Positions 42,988-51,448 of a DNA stretch of 64,000 nt are shown here, in pieces. The translations under genes were made by a program, and so were the position numbers. The notes under the pieces were generated by a model. The model was not told the DNA's origin and did no database searches. It was given only the letters and a program-made list of their open reading frames with translations. The number at the start of each line of letters is the position of its first letter. Positions within the stretch are counted from its first letter, which is position 1. Location of the stretch: contig NZ_JAGRPM010000022.1 of NCBI RefSeq assembly GCF_019449565.1, forward strand, positions 21,407 through 85,406, in the 5' to 3' direction. This DNA is from Rhodoblastus sp. (GTDB lineage: Bacteria > Pseudomonadota > Alphaproteobacteria > Rhizobiales > Beijerinckiaceae).

Positions 42988-44673
42988 ATGACTTCCCTTT
43001 CGGCGACCATTCAAGATGTTTTCAACGAGCCGAGCTGCGCCAAGAACGCCAATAAATCGGAAGCCGAAAAGAAGAAGGGTTGCACAAAACAATTGCAGCC
43101 CGGCGGCGCGGCCGGCGGCTGCGCCTTCGATGGAGCCAAGATCGCCCTCCAGCCTTTCACGGACGTCGCCCATCTCGTGCATGGCCCCATCGCCTGCGAG
43201 GGCAACAGCTGGGACAATCGCGGCGCCGCCTCGTCCGGATCGGATCTCTGGCGCACCAGCTTCACCACGGACATGAACGAAACCGACGTCGTGTTCGGTG
43301 GTGAGAAGCGCCTGTTCAAGTCCTGCCGCGAGATCATCGAGAAATATGATCCACCGGCGATCTTCGTCTACCAGACCTGCGTCCCGGCGATGATTGGCGA
43401 CGACATCAACGCCGTGTGCAAGGCGGCGTCGGAAAAATTCGGCAAGCCGGTTATTCCCGTTAACGCGCCGGGCTTTGTCGGACCCAAGAACCTCGGCAAC
43501 AAGCTCGCCGGCGAGGCGTTGCTCGATCACGTCATCGGCACGGTCGAGCCGGAATACACCACGCCCTATGACATCAACATCATCGGCGAATTCAACCTGT
43601 CCGGCGAATTGTGGCAGGTGAAGCCTTTGCTCGACGAGTTGGGCATTCGCGTCCTGTCCTGCATTTCCGGCGACGGCCGCTACAATGAAGTCGCCTCCGC
43701 GCATCGCGCCAAGGCGTCGATGATGGTCTGCTCGAAGGCGATGATCAACGTCGCCCGCAAGATGGAGGAACGCTATGGCATCCCCTTCTTCGAAGGCTCG
43801 TTCTATGGCATCGAAGACAGCAGCGATTCGCTGCGCGAACTCGCGCACCTGCTGATTTCGCAAGGCGCGCCGGAAGAACTGATGGAGCGCACCGAAAAGC
43901 TGATTGCGCGCGAAGAGGCGAGGGCCTGGGCCGCGATCGCCAAGTACAAGCCGCGCTTCAAGGGCAAGAAGGTTCTTCTCATCACCGGCGGCGTGAAATC
44001 CTGGTCGGTGGTTGCGGCGCTGCAAGAGGCTGGGCTGGAGCTGGTTGGCACTAGCGTCAAGAAATCGACCCGCGAGGACAAGGAGCGCATCAAGGAATTG
44101 ATGGGCCAGGACGCGCATATGATCGACGATATGACGCCGCGCGAAATGTACAAGATGCTGAAGGACGCCAGGGCCGACATCATGTTGTCGGGCGGCCGCT
44201 CGCAGTTCATCGCCCTCAAGGCGACCATGCCCTGGCTCGACATCAACCAGGAGCGCCACCACGCCTATATGGGCTATATCGGCATGGTGAAGCTGGTCAA
44301 GGAAATCGACAAGACGCTTTACAACCCGGTCTGGGAGCAGGTGCGCAAGCCCGCGCCTTGGGCGAAGCCCGGCGAGTCCTGGCAGGACAAGGCGCTGGCG
44401 CAGATCGCGCAGGAAGAGGCGGCGCTTGCCGCCGATCCCGTCAAGGCGGAGCAGGTTCGTCGCGCCAAGGCGGTGTGCATGTGCAAAAGCGTCACGCTCG
44501 GAACCATTGAGGACGCGATCCGCGATTTCGGCCTCACGAGCGTTGAAGGCGTGCGCGAGAAGACGAATGCTTCGGGCGGCTGCGGCGCCTGCGCGCTGCG
44601 CATCGAGGAAATTCTGGAAGCTGGCGTCGTTGTCGGACAACCGACAGAACTTCAGAACGTTGCGGCGGAGTGA
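42988..44673 (+). CDS. nifE: NifE, FeMo-co scaffold alpha subunit, with fused C-terminal BFD-type [2Fe-2S] domain
   Basis: A 561-aa protein, about 80 residues longer than classical NifE (roughly 475). The NifE part has GCTKQLQPGGAAGGCAFDGAKIAL, GPIACEGNSWDNRG and YQTCVPAMIGDDI. After a helical linker (about 465-490), the tail holds Cys497, Cys499, Cys532 and Cys535 (VCMCKSVTLG ... GGCGACALRI), a Bfd-like C-X-C-X32-C-X2-C site. NifEN finishes FeMo-co from the NifB cluster; the extra Fe-S domain may deliver electrons or clusters to it. CAGGAG precedes the ATG. Confidence 0.96.
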   Translation: MTSLSATIQDVFNEPSCAKNANKSEAEKKKGCTKQLQPGGAAGGCAFDGAKIALQPFTDVAHLVHGPIACEGNSWDNRGAASSGSDLWRTSFTTDMNETDVVFGGEKRLFKSCREIIEKYDPPAIFVYQTCVPAMIGDDINAVCKAASEKFGKPVIPVNAPGFVGPKNLGNKLAGEALLDHVIGTVEPEYTTPYDINIIGEFNLSGELWQVKPLLDELGIRVLSCISGDGRYNEVASAHRAKASMMVCSKAMINVARKMEERYGIPFFEGSFYGIEDSSDSLRELAHLLISQGAPEELMERTEKLIAREEARAWAAIAKYKPRFKGKKVLLITGGVKSWSVVAALQEAGLELVGTSVKKSTREDKERIKELMGQDAHMIDDMTPREMYKMLKDARADIMLSGGRSQFIALKATMPWLDINQERHHAYMGYIGMVKLVKEIDKTLYNPVWEQVRKPAPWAKPGESWQDKALAQIAQEEAALAADPVKAEQVRRAKAVCMCKSVTLGTIEDAIRDFGLTSVEGVREKTNASGGCGACALRIEEILEAGVVVGQPTELQNVAAE

Positions 44674-44678
44674 GCGAC

Positions 44679-46094
44679 ATGGCCAAGGTCGTAACTTCCA
44701 AGAAAGCCTGTTCGGTCAATCCTCTGAAAATGAGCCAGCCCATCGGCGCCGCTCTTGCCTTCATGGGCCTGCGCGGCTCCATGCCTTTGCTGCATGGCTC
44801 GCAGGGCTGCACCTCGTTCGGCCTCGTGCTGTTCGTGCGCCATTTCAAGGAAGCCATCCCACTTCAGACAACTGCGATGAGTGAAGTCGCGACAGTGCTC
44901 GGCGGCTATGAAAATGTCGAGCAGGCGGTGATGAACATCATCAAGCGCACCAAGCCGGAGATCATCGGCATCGCCTCGACCGGCGTCACCGAAACCAAGG
45001 GCGACGATGTGCTCGGCTATATCGAGCTGATCCGCCAGAACCATCCGGAATTGCGCAATTTTCCGATGGTCTATGTTTCGACGCCCGATTTCAAGGACGC
45101 CTTCCAGGACGGCTGGGAAAAGGCGGTGACGCGGCTGGTCGAGGACCTGGTCGAGGCGCCGGCCAATGCGGCGCGGCGCGATCCGACTTGCATCAATGTT
45201 CTGCCCGGCAGCCACCTCACTCCGGGCGACATCGAGGAACTGCGCACGATCATCGAGGATTTCGGCCTTGAGCCGACCTTCCTGCCGGATCTCGGTGGTT
45301 CGCTCGACGGCCATATTCCCGATGATTTCACGCCGACGACGATTGGCGGCGTGGGCGTTGACGAAGTCGCGACCATGGGCGACGCCGGCTGGACCATCGC
45401 CATTGGCGCGCAGATGCGCGCGGCGGCCGAGGCGCTGGAAAAGAAGGCGGGGGTTCCTTTCCGGCTGTTTGAGCGGCTGTGCGGACTTGAAGCGAATGAT
45501 GAATTGATCGCCTTCCTGACGGAAATCTCAGGCCGCCCGGCGCCGGCGAAATATCGCCGCCAGCGGGGGCAGCTCGTCGACGCCATGCTCGACGGCCATT
45601 TCCACATCGGCGGCCGCAAGCTCGCGATCGGCGCCGAGCCCGACCTGCTCTATGACGTCGGCTCTTTCCTGCATGAAATGGGCGCTCATATCGAGGTCGC
45701 GATCACGACGACGCAATCGCCCGTGCTGGAGAAAGTGCCGGCCGAGGAGGTCGTCATTGGCGATCTCGAAGATCTCGAATTTCAGGCGCGCGACAAGGGC
45801 TGCGATTTGTTCGTGACCCATTCGCATGGGCGTCAGGCGGCGGCGCGTTTGAAGATTCCCTTCCATCGCCTTGGCATCCCGATGTTCGACCGTCTTGGCG
45901 CCGGCCATAAATTATCCGTCGGCTATCGCGGCGGACGCGATCTGATCTTCCAGGTCGCTAATCTGATCATGGCGGACCGCGAAGAAAATCATGAGGTTAC
46001 GACCGAGACCTGGCGCAATCCCTGGGGTCCCGACGACGTCAAATCGGCGCCGCAAGAAGCTGGCGCCGCGATTGCAACGAGCTTGGCGAATTAA
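44679..46094 (+). CDS. nifN: NifN, FeMo-co scaffold beta subunit
   Basis: A 471-aa protein: ACSVNPLKMSQPIGAALAFMGLRGSMPLLHGSQGCTSF at the N-terminus, then STGVTETKGDDV. The ATG at 44679 has GGAG eight bases upstream; a GTG at 44670 overlapping the nifE stop is possible. It forms the NifEN tetramer with NifE. Confidence 0.97.
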   Translation: MAKVVTSKKACSVNPLKMSQPIGAALAFMGLRGSMPLLHGSQGCTSFGLVLFVRHFKEAIPLQTTAMSEVATVLGGYENVEQAVMNIIKRTKPEIIGIASTGVTETKGDDVLGYIELIRQNHPELRNFPMVYVSTPDFKDAFQDGWEKAVTRLVEDLVEAPANAARRDPTCINVLPGSHLTPGDIEELRTIIEDFGLEPTFLPDLGGSLDGHIPDDFTPTTIGGVGVDEVATMGDAGWTIAIGAQMRAAAEALEKKAGVPFRLFERLCGLEANDELIAFLTEISGRPAPAKYRRQRGQLVDAMLDGHFHIGGRKLAIGAEPDLLYDVGSFLHEMGAHIEVAITTTQSPVLEKVPAEEVVIGDLEDLEFQARDKGCDLFVTHSHGRQAAARLKIPFHRLGIPMFDRLGAGHKLSVGYRGGRDLIFQVANLIMADREENHEVTTETWRNPWGPDDVKSAPQEAGAAIATSLAN

Positions 46095-46118
46095 GTCTGG
46101 CGAAGAGAGGGCGGGTCC

Positions 46119-46514
46119 ATGAAAGTCGCATTTGCTACACAGGACTTGAAGCGTGTCGACGCGCATTTCGGCTGGGCGAAGAACATCTCGATTTATGAGC
46201 TCGACGAAAACGGCCATAGCCTGATCGAGCATATCGCCTTCGACGGCGATCTTCAGGAAGATGGCAACGAGGACAAGCTCGCGCCGAAAATAGAAGCCGT
46301 GAAGGATTGCGCCATTCTCTATGTGGCGGCGATCGGCGGCTCCGGTGCGGCGCGCGTCGTCGCCAATAACATTCATCCGATCAAGGTCTCGCAGCCCGAG
46401 GTGATCGAGGATCTGCTCAACAAGCTGCAGGAAGTGCTCAAAGGCAATCCGCCGCCGTTCCTGCGCAAGGCCATGGGCAAGGGCAAGGAACGCGCCTTCG
46501 ATTTCGAGGACTGA
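46119..46514 (+). CDS. nifX: NifX, FeMo-co precursor carrier
   Basis: A 131-aa protein of the NifX/NifB-C-terminal fold: [28 protein letters not shown], then [27 protein letters not shown]. It binds NifB-co and NifEN intermediates. GAGAGGGCGGG precedes the start; it lies 24 bases after nifN. Confidence 0.95.
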   Translation: MKVAFATQDLKRVDAHFGWAKNISIYELDENGHSLIEHIAFDGDLQEDGNEDKLAPKIEAVKDCAILYVAAIGGSGAARVVANNIHPIKVSQPEVIEDLLNKLQEVLKGNPPPFLRKAMGKGKERAFDFED

Positions 46515-46572
46515 GCCTTCCAGCCTTTCAGAACAGCCGGCGCCTACGTCCGGCCAGAACAAAGAGGACAAG

Positions 46573-47043
46573 ATGACCGAAGCCGCCATCGTCGACGACG
46601 CCGCGATCCTGAAGGAATCGCCTTTCCTGGAGCAATTGGTGAAAGTCTGGCGCGCCCAGGATTCGCACGGCGCCTGGGAATCCAAAAGCGACGCGCAATT
46701 GATTTCCGAATATATCGTCACCAAGGAACAGCGTAAGGCCATTCCGATCATCGCGGATCCGGATCCGGAGACGATCTGGCGCATTGAGCTGTTCTACAAT
46801 GCGGTTGGCCTGGCGATCGAGCGCGAATCGCGCGTCATGGTCACGCCCATGCTGAAGATGAGCCACGAGGGCTTCGGCCGCATGGTGCTGATCGGCGGCC
46901 GTCTCATCGTCGTGAACAAGCAATTGCGCGACGTGCATCGCTTCGGCTTCGAGACCTTCGCCAAGCTGGCGGAAGAAGGCGAAAAGCAGGTCAAGGCCGG
47001 CCTCGACATGATCGCCGAATTCCCGGCCGCCGCGAATTATTGA
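46573..47043 (+). CDS. NifX-associated protein (DUF269)
   Basis: A 156-aa protein of the DUF269 family that always follows nifX: ATIV-type start, [29 protein letters not shown], and a conserved C-terminus [21 protein letters not shown]. Function is not firmly known; it is expected to take part in FeMo-co assembly. AGAGGACAAG precedes the ATG. Confidence 0.93.
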   Translation: MTEAAIVDDAAILKESPFLEQLVKVWRAQDSHGAWESKSDAQLISEYIVTKEQRKAIPIIADPDPETIWRIELFYNAVGLAIERESRVMVTPMLKMSHEGFGRMVLIGGRLIVVNKQLRDVHRFGFETFAKLAEEGEKQVKAGLDMIAEFPAAANY

Positions 47044-47051
47044 GGCCCAGC

Positions 47052-47252
47052 ATGAGCGATATCGAGACCCTGAAAGCTGAGATCAAAAAGCTCTCGGCGC
47101 GCGCGATGAACGCGAAAATGAACCTGCATGACTTGTCGGAAGAGCTGCCGGTGAACTGGCAGACGATTCTCGACGTCGCGCAAAAGGCCCACAACGCTTT
47201 CGCTGAACTCGAGGCGAAGCGCGAGCAGCTGAAATCTCTCGAAACGGCGTAA
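47052..47252 (+). CDS. CCE_0567-family (DUF683) small helical metalloprotein
   Basis: A 66-aa helical hairpin (MSDIETLKAEIKKLSARAMNAKMNLHDLSEELPVNWQ, then a second helix). DUF683 proteins are found after DUF269 genes in nif operons and have a His-containing metal site between the helices (here NLHDLSEELP). GAGG precedes the chosen ATG, nine bases after the DUF269 stop. Confidence 0.92.
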   Translation: MSDIETLKAEIKKLSARAMNAKMNLHDLSEELPVNWQTILDVAQKAHNAFAELEAKREQLKSLETA

Positions 47253-47269
47253 CTGGAAAGGCGAGGCTC

Positions 47270-47563
47270 ATGGCGAATGCGCGCGACGGGCGGGACTGGA
47301 AACCCGATTATCTTCAGGCGATCGACCCCGAGAAATGCATCGGCTGCGGCCGCTGCTACAAGGTCTGCGGTCGTGAAGTTATGACCCTCAAAGGCATCAA
47401 TGAGGATGGCGATATCGTTTCGCTCGATGACGACGAAGACGATGAAGTCGAGAAGAAAGTCATGGTGATGGCCGACGTCGGCGCGTGCATCGGCTGCGGC
47501 GCCTGCGCCCGCGTCTGCCCGGCCAATTGTCAGACTCACAGCCCTGACGCGCAGGCCGCCTGA
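47270..47563 (+). CDS. fdxB: Nif-specific ferredoxin III (2x[4Fe-4S], FdxB)
   Basis: A 97-aa ferredoxin with CIGCGRCYKVC and CIGCGACARVCPANC. The long acidic insert between the two motifs (DDDEDDEVEKK) is typical of nif-specific ferredoxin III. It may carry electrons for FeMo-co assembly or nitrogenase. Its stop overlaps the nifQ start (TGATG). Confidence 0.94.
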   Translation: MANARDGRDWKPDYLQAIDPEKCIGCGRCYKVCGREVMTLKGINEDGDIVSLDDDEDDEVEKKVMVMADVGACIGCGACARVCPANCQTHSPDAQAA

Positions 47564-48177
47564 TGAGCCCCGATCGAGCCTATCGCTGGTTGATGGAGGC
47601 GGGCGCCGCCTCCAGCCGCGATAGCTTCGATCGGCATGTCTTCGCCAGCATCCTGGCGGTTGCGATCGCCCAGGCGGGCGAGGAGCAGTCCGCGCTCGCG
47701 CGGACGAGCGGTCTGGACGTTGCTGCTCTTGCCGCCATCGGGCAGGAAATGTTTCCTCAGGCCGCCGAGGCGCTAGCGAAAATGGTCGGCTCTGATCGTC
47801 CGGCGCCAGGCCCGGAAGAAAAATCGATCGTCGACATTCTGTTGATGTATGCGGAGGGGCCGATTCAATTCGTTCGGCCGCTGGCGACGCTCATAGCGCG
47901 GCGGTGCCAGGAGCCGCGTCATCTATGGCAGGATCTCGGATTGCGCGATCGTGGTGAGTTGTCGAAATTGATGGAGCGCCATTTTCCCCGGCTCAAGGCG
48001 CGCAATACCGGCGACATGAAATGGAAGAAATTCCTTTATCGTCTGGTGTGTGGTTCTGAGGGCTTCACCTTGTGCCCCGCGCCGGTGTGCTCCGATTGCA
48101 ATGATTTCGCCTCCTGCTTCGGCTCCGAAGAAGGCGTCGCCCAACTCACGCATATCTATCGCGAAGAGCGGATCTGA
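47563..48177 (+). CDS. nifQ: NifQ, molybdenum donor for FeMo-co
   Basis: A 204-aa protein. The C-terminal LCPAPVCSDCNDFASCFG gives C-X4-C-X2-C-X5-C, the Fe-S cluster that holds Mo-Fe-S for delivery to NifEN. FDRHVFASILAVAI and MERHFPRL are family landmarks. It is the last gene before a strong terminator. Confidence 0.94.
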   Translation: MSPDRAYRWLMEAGAASSRDSFDRHVFASILAVAIAQAGEEQSALARTSGLDVAALAAIGQEMFPQAAEALAKMVGSDRPAPGPEEKSIVDILLMYAEGPIQFVRPLATLIARRCQEPRHLWQDLGLRDRGELSKLMERHFPRLKARNTGDMKWKKFLYRLVCGSEGFTLCPAPVCSDCNDFASCFGSEEGVAQLTHIYREERI

Positions 48178-48195
48178 AATTCTTCTCCGGCCATG

Positions 48196-48229
48196 AAAAC
48201 CCCGCCGCGATTGCGGCGGGGTTTTCGTT
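48196..48229. terminator. Bidirectional intrinsic terminator after nifQ
   Basis: CCCCGCCGC (48201-48209) pairs with GCGGCGGGG (48214-48222) across GATT, flanked by AAAA on the left and TTTTCGTTT on the right. It ends the nifEN-nifQ operon and, reading leftwards, the 48250 gene. Confidence 0.92.
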
Positions 48230-48249
48230 TCAGACGAAGCGCGCGGTCC

Positions 48250-48564
48250 TTACTCGATGCCGAGCTCGGCCTCGCGGGCGCGTGCGGCGTAGCGGAATCG
48301 CTCCTCGATCGCCTTTGGATTCGTGAGGAACTGCTCTTCGGCCTTGGCCAAAGCTTCGAGCGCAATCTTGCCTTCCGCTTCGGTGAGGGCGATGCGGCCG
48401 GCCATATAGACGGCGTCCGGCGCGACGGCGAGGATCGCCTTGCGGTTTGGAATGTCCTTTACCGGAACCACTTCATCCGTCTCAAGCCTGCCGCCGAGTG
48501 TAATCGCCCGGCCGACCACCTCGACCTTGCGTCCGTCCTGCGTTGTTTTCACCAGTGTCGCCAT
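48250..48564 (-). CDS. Unknown 104-aa nif-linked protein
   Basis: A 104-aa soluble protein: a beta-rich start (TLVKTTQDGRKVEVVGRAITLGG), then an Ala/Glu-rich helical half (GKIALEALAKAEEQFLTNPKAIEERFRYAARAREAELG). No Cys, no signal peptide. I do not recognise the family. It is convergent with nifQ, sharing its terminator, and follows the 152-aa gene by 69 bases on the same strand. Confidence 0.75.
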   Translation of the reverse strand: MATLVKTTQDGRKVEVVGRAITLGGRLETDEVVPVKDIPNRKAILAVAPDAVYMAGRIALTEAEGKIALEALAKAEEQFLTNPKAIEERFRYAARAREAELGIE

Positions 48565-48633
48565 GGTCGAAAAACCCCTCTCGGTTGGAACACGGGCGGC
48601 CCGTGGACGGGCCGCCCGCATGTGACGGCGCTA

Positions 48634-49092
48634 TCAGGGCACGGCCGGCAGCGAATAGCCGGGACGCGGATGCGCATTGTAATAGTCGGGACGCTCCGGC
48701 CAGTCGCCGACGCTCTTGAACTTGAACGCCACGACCTTCACCGGCGCCCCGGGCGAGCAGGAGACTTCGCCGAGCTTGACCTCGCGGTCGCCGGGGCCGA
48801 CCGAGAAATCGGCGACGACCGTGCCGTCGGCCTTGGTCGCGCGGGCGAAGCCGGGCGTTCCGACATGGGTCGCGGCGAAGGTTTCGGCGGTGAAAGCGGG
48901 CGTTTCCAGATCGCCGTCCGGGGCGCCGAAAGCCGGGGTCGCGAAAGTGAGGACGGCGAGCGCACTGCTGAACTCGACCGGCAGGTCGGCGCTGATCGGC
49001 CGAGCGACGGAATAGATCGTGAGCGAGCCGCCGTCGAGCAAGGCCTTGATTTCATCATTGGAAAGATTGGCGAAAGCCGAAGCGAGGTTCAT
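48634..49092 (-). CDS. Unknown 152-aa protein resembling phage-type virion/decoration proteins, nif-linked
   Basis: A 152-aa beta-rich protein with one Cys. After a short N-terminal helix, IKALLDGGSLTIYSVARPISADLPVEFSSALAVLTFATPAFG recalls small prophage virion-associated proteins with the pattern 'IYSG..P...A....LLA.LT...PAFG', followed by a Gly/Thr-rich strand region (THVGTPGFARATKADGTVVADFSVG). That likeness is from memory and unverified. AGGAG lies six bases before the ATG at 49092. A sigma-54-like site is 33 bases upstream. Domesticated phage fold or unrelated protein, either is possible. Confidence 0.7.
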   Translation of the reverse strand: MNLASAFANLSNDEIKALLDGGSLTIYSVARPISADLPVEFSSALAVLTFATPAFGAPDGDLETPAFTAETFAATHVGTPGFARATKADGTVVADFSVGPGDREVKLGEVSCSPGAPVKVVAFKFKSVGDWPERPDYYNAHPRPGYSLPAVP

Positions 49093-49125
49093 TCCCATCT
49101 CCTGTTGTAACCCTGGCCAACCTCA

Positions 49126-49140
49126 TCAAGTTTTGTGCCA
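49126..49140 (-). promoter_or_regulatory. Possible sigma-54 promoter for the 48634/48250 genes
   Basis: Minus-strand TGGCACAAAACTTGA has a perfect -24 half but GA instead of GC at -12. No TGT-N10-ACA was found upstream. Confidence 0.4.
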
Positions 49141-49281
49141 GAACGCCCGCGCCACAACAAAGGCTGTCGCAAAGCTCGCGCCTGCGTCGCCATCACGACC
49201 TTTTTGTCGGTCTTTTTGGCCCCAACGGGAAAAGCTGCGCGATTCTTGCTTGGCGATGTCGCAAATCATGCGGAGAGCGAC

Positions 49282-50907
49282 ATGTTGGACACGGCGATCG
49301 TCGGCGGAGGCTTGTGCGGACTGGCCCTGGCGGCGCAATTGACGCGACGCGGGCGGGACTTCGAACTGTTCGAGGCGCGACAACGCTGGGGCGGGCGCAT
49401 CCTGACAATCGATTGCAAATTGTCGGGCCATGCGATCGATCTGGGCGCATCCTGGTTCTGGCCGGAACGGCAGCCCTTGCTGACGGCCCTGTTGACCGAG
49501 CTTGGCCTCGAGAGCTTCGCCCAGTTTGACGAAGGCGCGATACTTCGGCTCAGCGAGGCCGACGCCAAGCCGGAGAAGATCGAGGTCGCCGGCGGCGTGC
49601 ATGGCGGCGCGCGGCGCATCGCGGGCGGCGCGCAGAAGGTCATCGAGGCGCTGCGGCGCCAATTGCCGCAAGACCGCCTCCATCAGGATTGCCAGATCGT
49701 GGGTCTGCGCGACGGCGAAGACCATGTCGTGCTGACGATTGAAGAGGGTGGGGCGACGCGCGTCGTCGAAGCGCGCCGCGTGGTGCTCGCGCTGCCGCCG
49801 CGCCTTGCGGAAGAGCGGATCGCCTTCGCGCCGGCGCTCGACGAAACCATGCGCGAGACCATGCGCGACGCCCCGACCTGGATGGCGGCGCAGGCCAAGG
49901 CCGTGACGACCTTCGGGAGCGCGGCCTGGCGTGAATCCGGGCAATCGGGCAACGCCTTCGTGACGCATGAGCAGGCAGTGTTCGACGAAATTTTCGACGC
50001 CAGCGACGCTCGGGGCGCGGAGGCTGCTCTCGGCGGCTTCCTTGCGCTCGGCCCGGAGCTGCGCGAAGCGTTCCGCGTCGGCCTGCCGATATTGATGCAC
50101 AGTCAGTTCGAACAGGTCTTCGGCATCCCTTTGGAAGGCCGCGAGCATTTTTATCAGGACTGGGCCAATGATGCCGAGACTTGTAGCGCGCTCGACCGCG
50201 AACGCGGCCGCGAGGAGGCGCGCACCACCGCCAATCCCATGCTGCGGCGGGCGCTCTGGGGCGGACGCTTGCATCTGGGCGGGTCAGAGACAGGTTCGCG
50301 TCAGGCCGGCTATATGGAAGGCGCGCTGGAGGCGGCGCAGCGCATCGGGCGCGACATCATCCGCGACACGGCGGTCGAAGACGAGTCCAACCTCCCGGTG
50401 CCCGGCGAAACCGTCAATGAAGCCAGCCTGCGGCGCTTTTCGGCCTGGGTCGAGCGTCAGGGGCAGGGCGTGTTCGAGGATTATCGCCGCCGTATGAATG
50501 CGAGCCTGGCGACCCAGGCGCGCGAGCAGATCACCCAGCGTGCGATGTTGAGCGCGGCAGAGGCCTTTTTCGGACAGGCGCTGGACAAGGCGGAGAGCCT
50601 GCCCTTCGATCTGGCCGGGGTCGCGGTCGAGAAGGGCCGTTGCGCCCTCACGCCGCTGTTGCAGCAGCCTTTCAGCGATTTCCTCAAGCAATATTTCGAT
50701 GATGTCGCGGCCTTCAACAGCACATCCTGCGCATTGTCGAATTTCCCGGACGAACATAAACTCGCCAAGGAATATCAGCAGGCGATCATGCGCGACATCG
50801 CTGCCGCCTGGGCGGAGTTTTCACGCGACCTGAACGGGTTGCTGCTCGGCAAAGGTCAGCCGCAGCTGGGCGAAACGCCGAAACAGGCCGGCGGCGCCGC
50901 CGCCTGA
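49282..50907 (+). CDS. FAD-dependent amine-oxidase-like flavoprotein, nif-linked
   Basis: A 541-aa flavoprotein. LDTAIVGGGLCGLALAAQLTRRGRDFELFEARQRWGGRI is the FAD-binding motif followed by the GG doublet of the amine-oxidase family, and HLGGSETGSRQAGYMEGALEAA is the C-terminal FAD contact (GxE...GYMEGA). About 150 further helical residues follow, which normal monoamine oxidases lack. GGAG precedes the ATG at 49282. A Rieske protein gene follows 24 bases later. Substrate unknown; the FAD-plus-Rieske pairing suggests electron transfer rather than simple amine oxidation (inference). Confidence 0.82.
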   Translation: MLDTAIVGGGLCGLALAAQLTRRGRDFELFEARQRWGGRILTIDCKLSGHAIDLGASWFWPERQPLLTALLTELGLESFAQFDEGAILRLSEADAKPEKIEVAGGVHGGARRIAGGAQKVIEALRRQLPQDRLHQDCQIVGLRDGEDHVVLTIEEGGATRVVEARRVVLALPPRLAEERIAFAPALDETMRETMRDAPTWMAAQAKAVTTFGSAAWRESGQSGNAFVTHEQAVFDEIFDASDARGAEAALGGFLALGPELREAFRVGLPILMHSQFEQVFGIPLEGREHFYQDWANDAETCSALDRERGREEARTTANPMLRRALWGGRLHLGGSETGSRQAGYMEGALEAAQRIGRDIIRDTAVEDESNLPVPGETVNEASLRRFSAWVERQGQGVFEDYRRRMNASLATQAREQITQRAMLSAAEAFFGQALDKAESLPFDLAGVAVEKGRCALTPLLQQPFSDFLKQYFDDVAAFNSTSCALSNFPDEHKLAKEYQQAIMRDIAAAWAEFSRDLNGLLLGKGQPQLGETPKQAGGAAA

Positions 50908-50931
50908 CGATCACGAGGAGAAATCGAGACC

Positions 50932-51342
50932 ATGTCCGACGTCGCTTATGTCATCTGCGAACTCAACGACATTCAAAGCCAGCGAGCGAAAGGTTTCGAC
51001 CTCGCCATCCTCGACGAGGCGGGCGAGCAGATAAACTTTCCGGTCGTCATTGTGCGCTGGGGCAAGCAAGTCTTCGGCTATACCAACAGCTGTCCGCATC
51101 ACGGGACGCGGCTGGACTGGGAGCGCGAGGCGTTCCTCGATCCGTCGGGCCTGCGCCTGATGTGCGGCAAGCACGGCGCCTTGTTCGAACTTGGCACCGG
51201 ACGCTGTTCAAGCGGCCCGTGCAAGGGGGAGAGTCTGTCGCCGCTCAATCTTGAGGTGATCGATGGCGACATCTGCATCAAAGGCGTCACCATGATCGAG
51301 GAAGATTACGATGACGATGATAATAGCGTCATCGTCGCCTGA
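50932..51342 (+). CDS. Rieske [2Fe-2S] ferredoxin-like protein, nif-linked copy 2
   Basis: A 136-aa protein with Cys54-Pro-His56 (SCPHHGTRLDW) and Cys78-Gly-Lys-His81 (MCGKHGALFEL), the same spacing as the copy at 27925-28353. FSSGPCKGESL-like loop and a very acidic C-terminus (EEDYDDDDN) follow. It is co-directional with and 24 bases behind the flavoprotein gene, with AGGAG before its start. It probably exchanges electrons with that flavoprotein. A terminator follows. Confidence 0.88.
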   Translation: MSDVAYVICELNDIQSQRAKGFDLAILDEAGEQINFPVVIVRWGKQVFGYTNSCPHHGTRLDWEREAFLDPSGLRLMCGKHGALFELGTGRCSSGPCKGESLSPLNLEVIDGDICIKGVTMIEEDYDDDDNSVIVA

Positions 51343-51357
51343 GTTTTTGCGAGGCTG

Positions 51358-51388
51358 AAAAAATGCGCGCGCCCGTCCGGCGCGCGCA
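51358..51388 (-). terminator. Intrinsic terminator of the 196-aa gene
   Basis: TGCGCGCGCC (51364-51373) pairs with GGCGCGCGCA (51379-51388); on the minus strand a T-run follows (A-run at 51358-51363 on the plus strand). Confidence 0.85.
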
Positions 51389-51394
51389 AGAAAA

Positions 51395-51432
51395 AGCGCG
51401 CCGCCGCGATCTGCGGGGCGCGCTGTTTTTTT
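51395..51432 (+). terminator. Intrinsic terminator of the flavoprotein-Rieske operon
   Basis: AGCGCGCC (51395-51402) pairs with GGCGCGCT (51417-51424), followed by G and seven T. It stands back to back with the opposite-strand terminator at 51358-51388. Confidence 0.88.
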
Positions 51433-51448
51433 GCGAAAGGCGGAAGTA

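Noticed and set aside
42778..44640. 620-codon minus-strand ORF opposite nifE
   Set aside because: Overlaps nifE and its promoter region; shadow frame.
49161..49175. AGGCTGTCGCAAAGC as a sigma-54 promoter for the flavoprotein gene
   Set aside because: Keeps GG-N10-GC, but the -12 box is AAGC, the -24 box is poor, and the distance to the start is over 100 bases without a NifA site.
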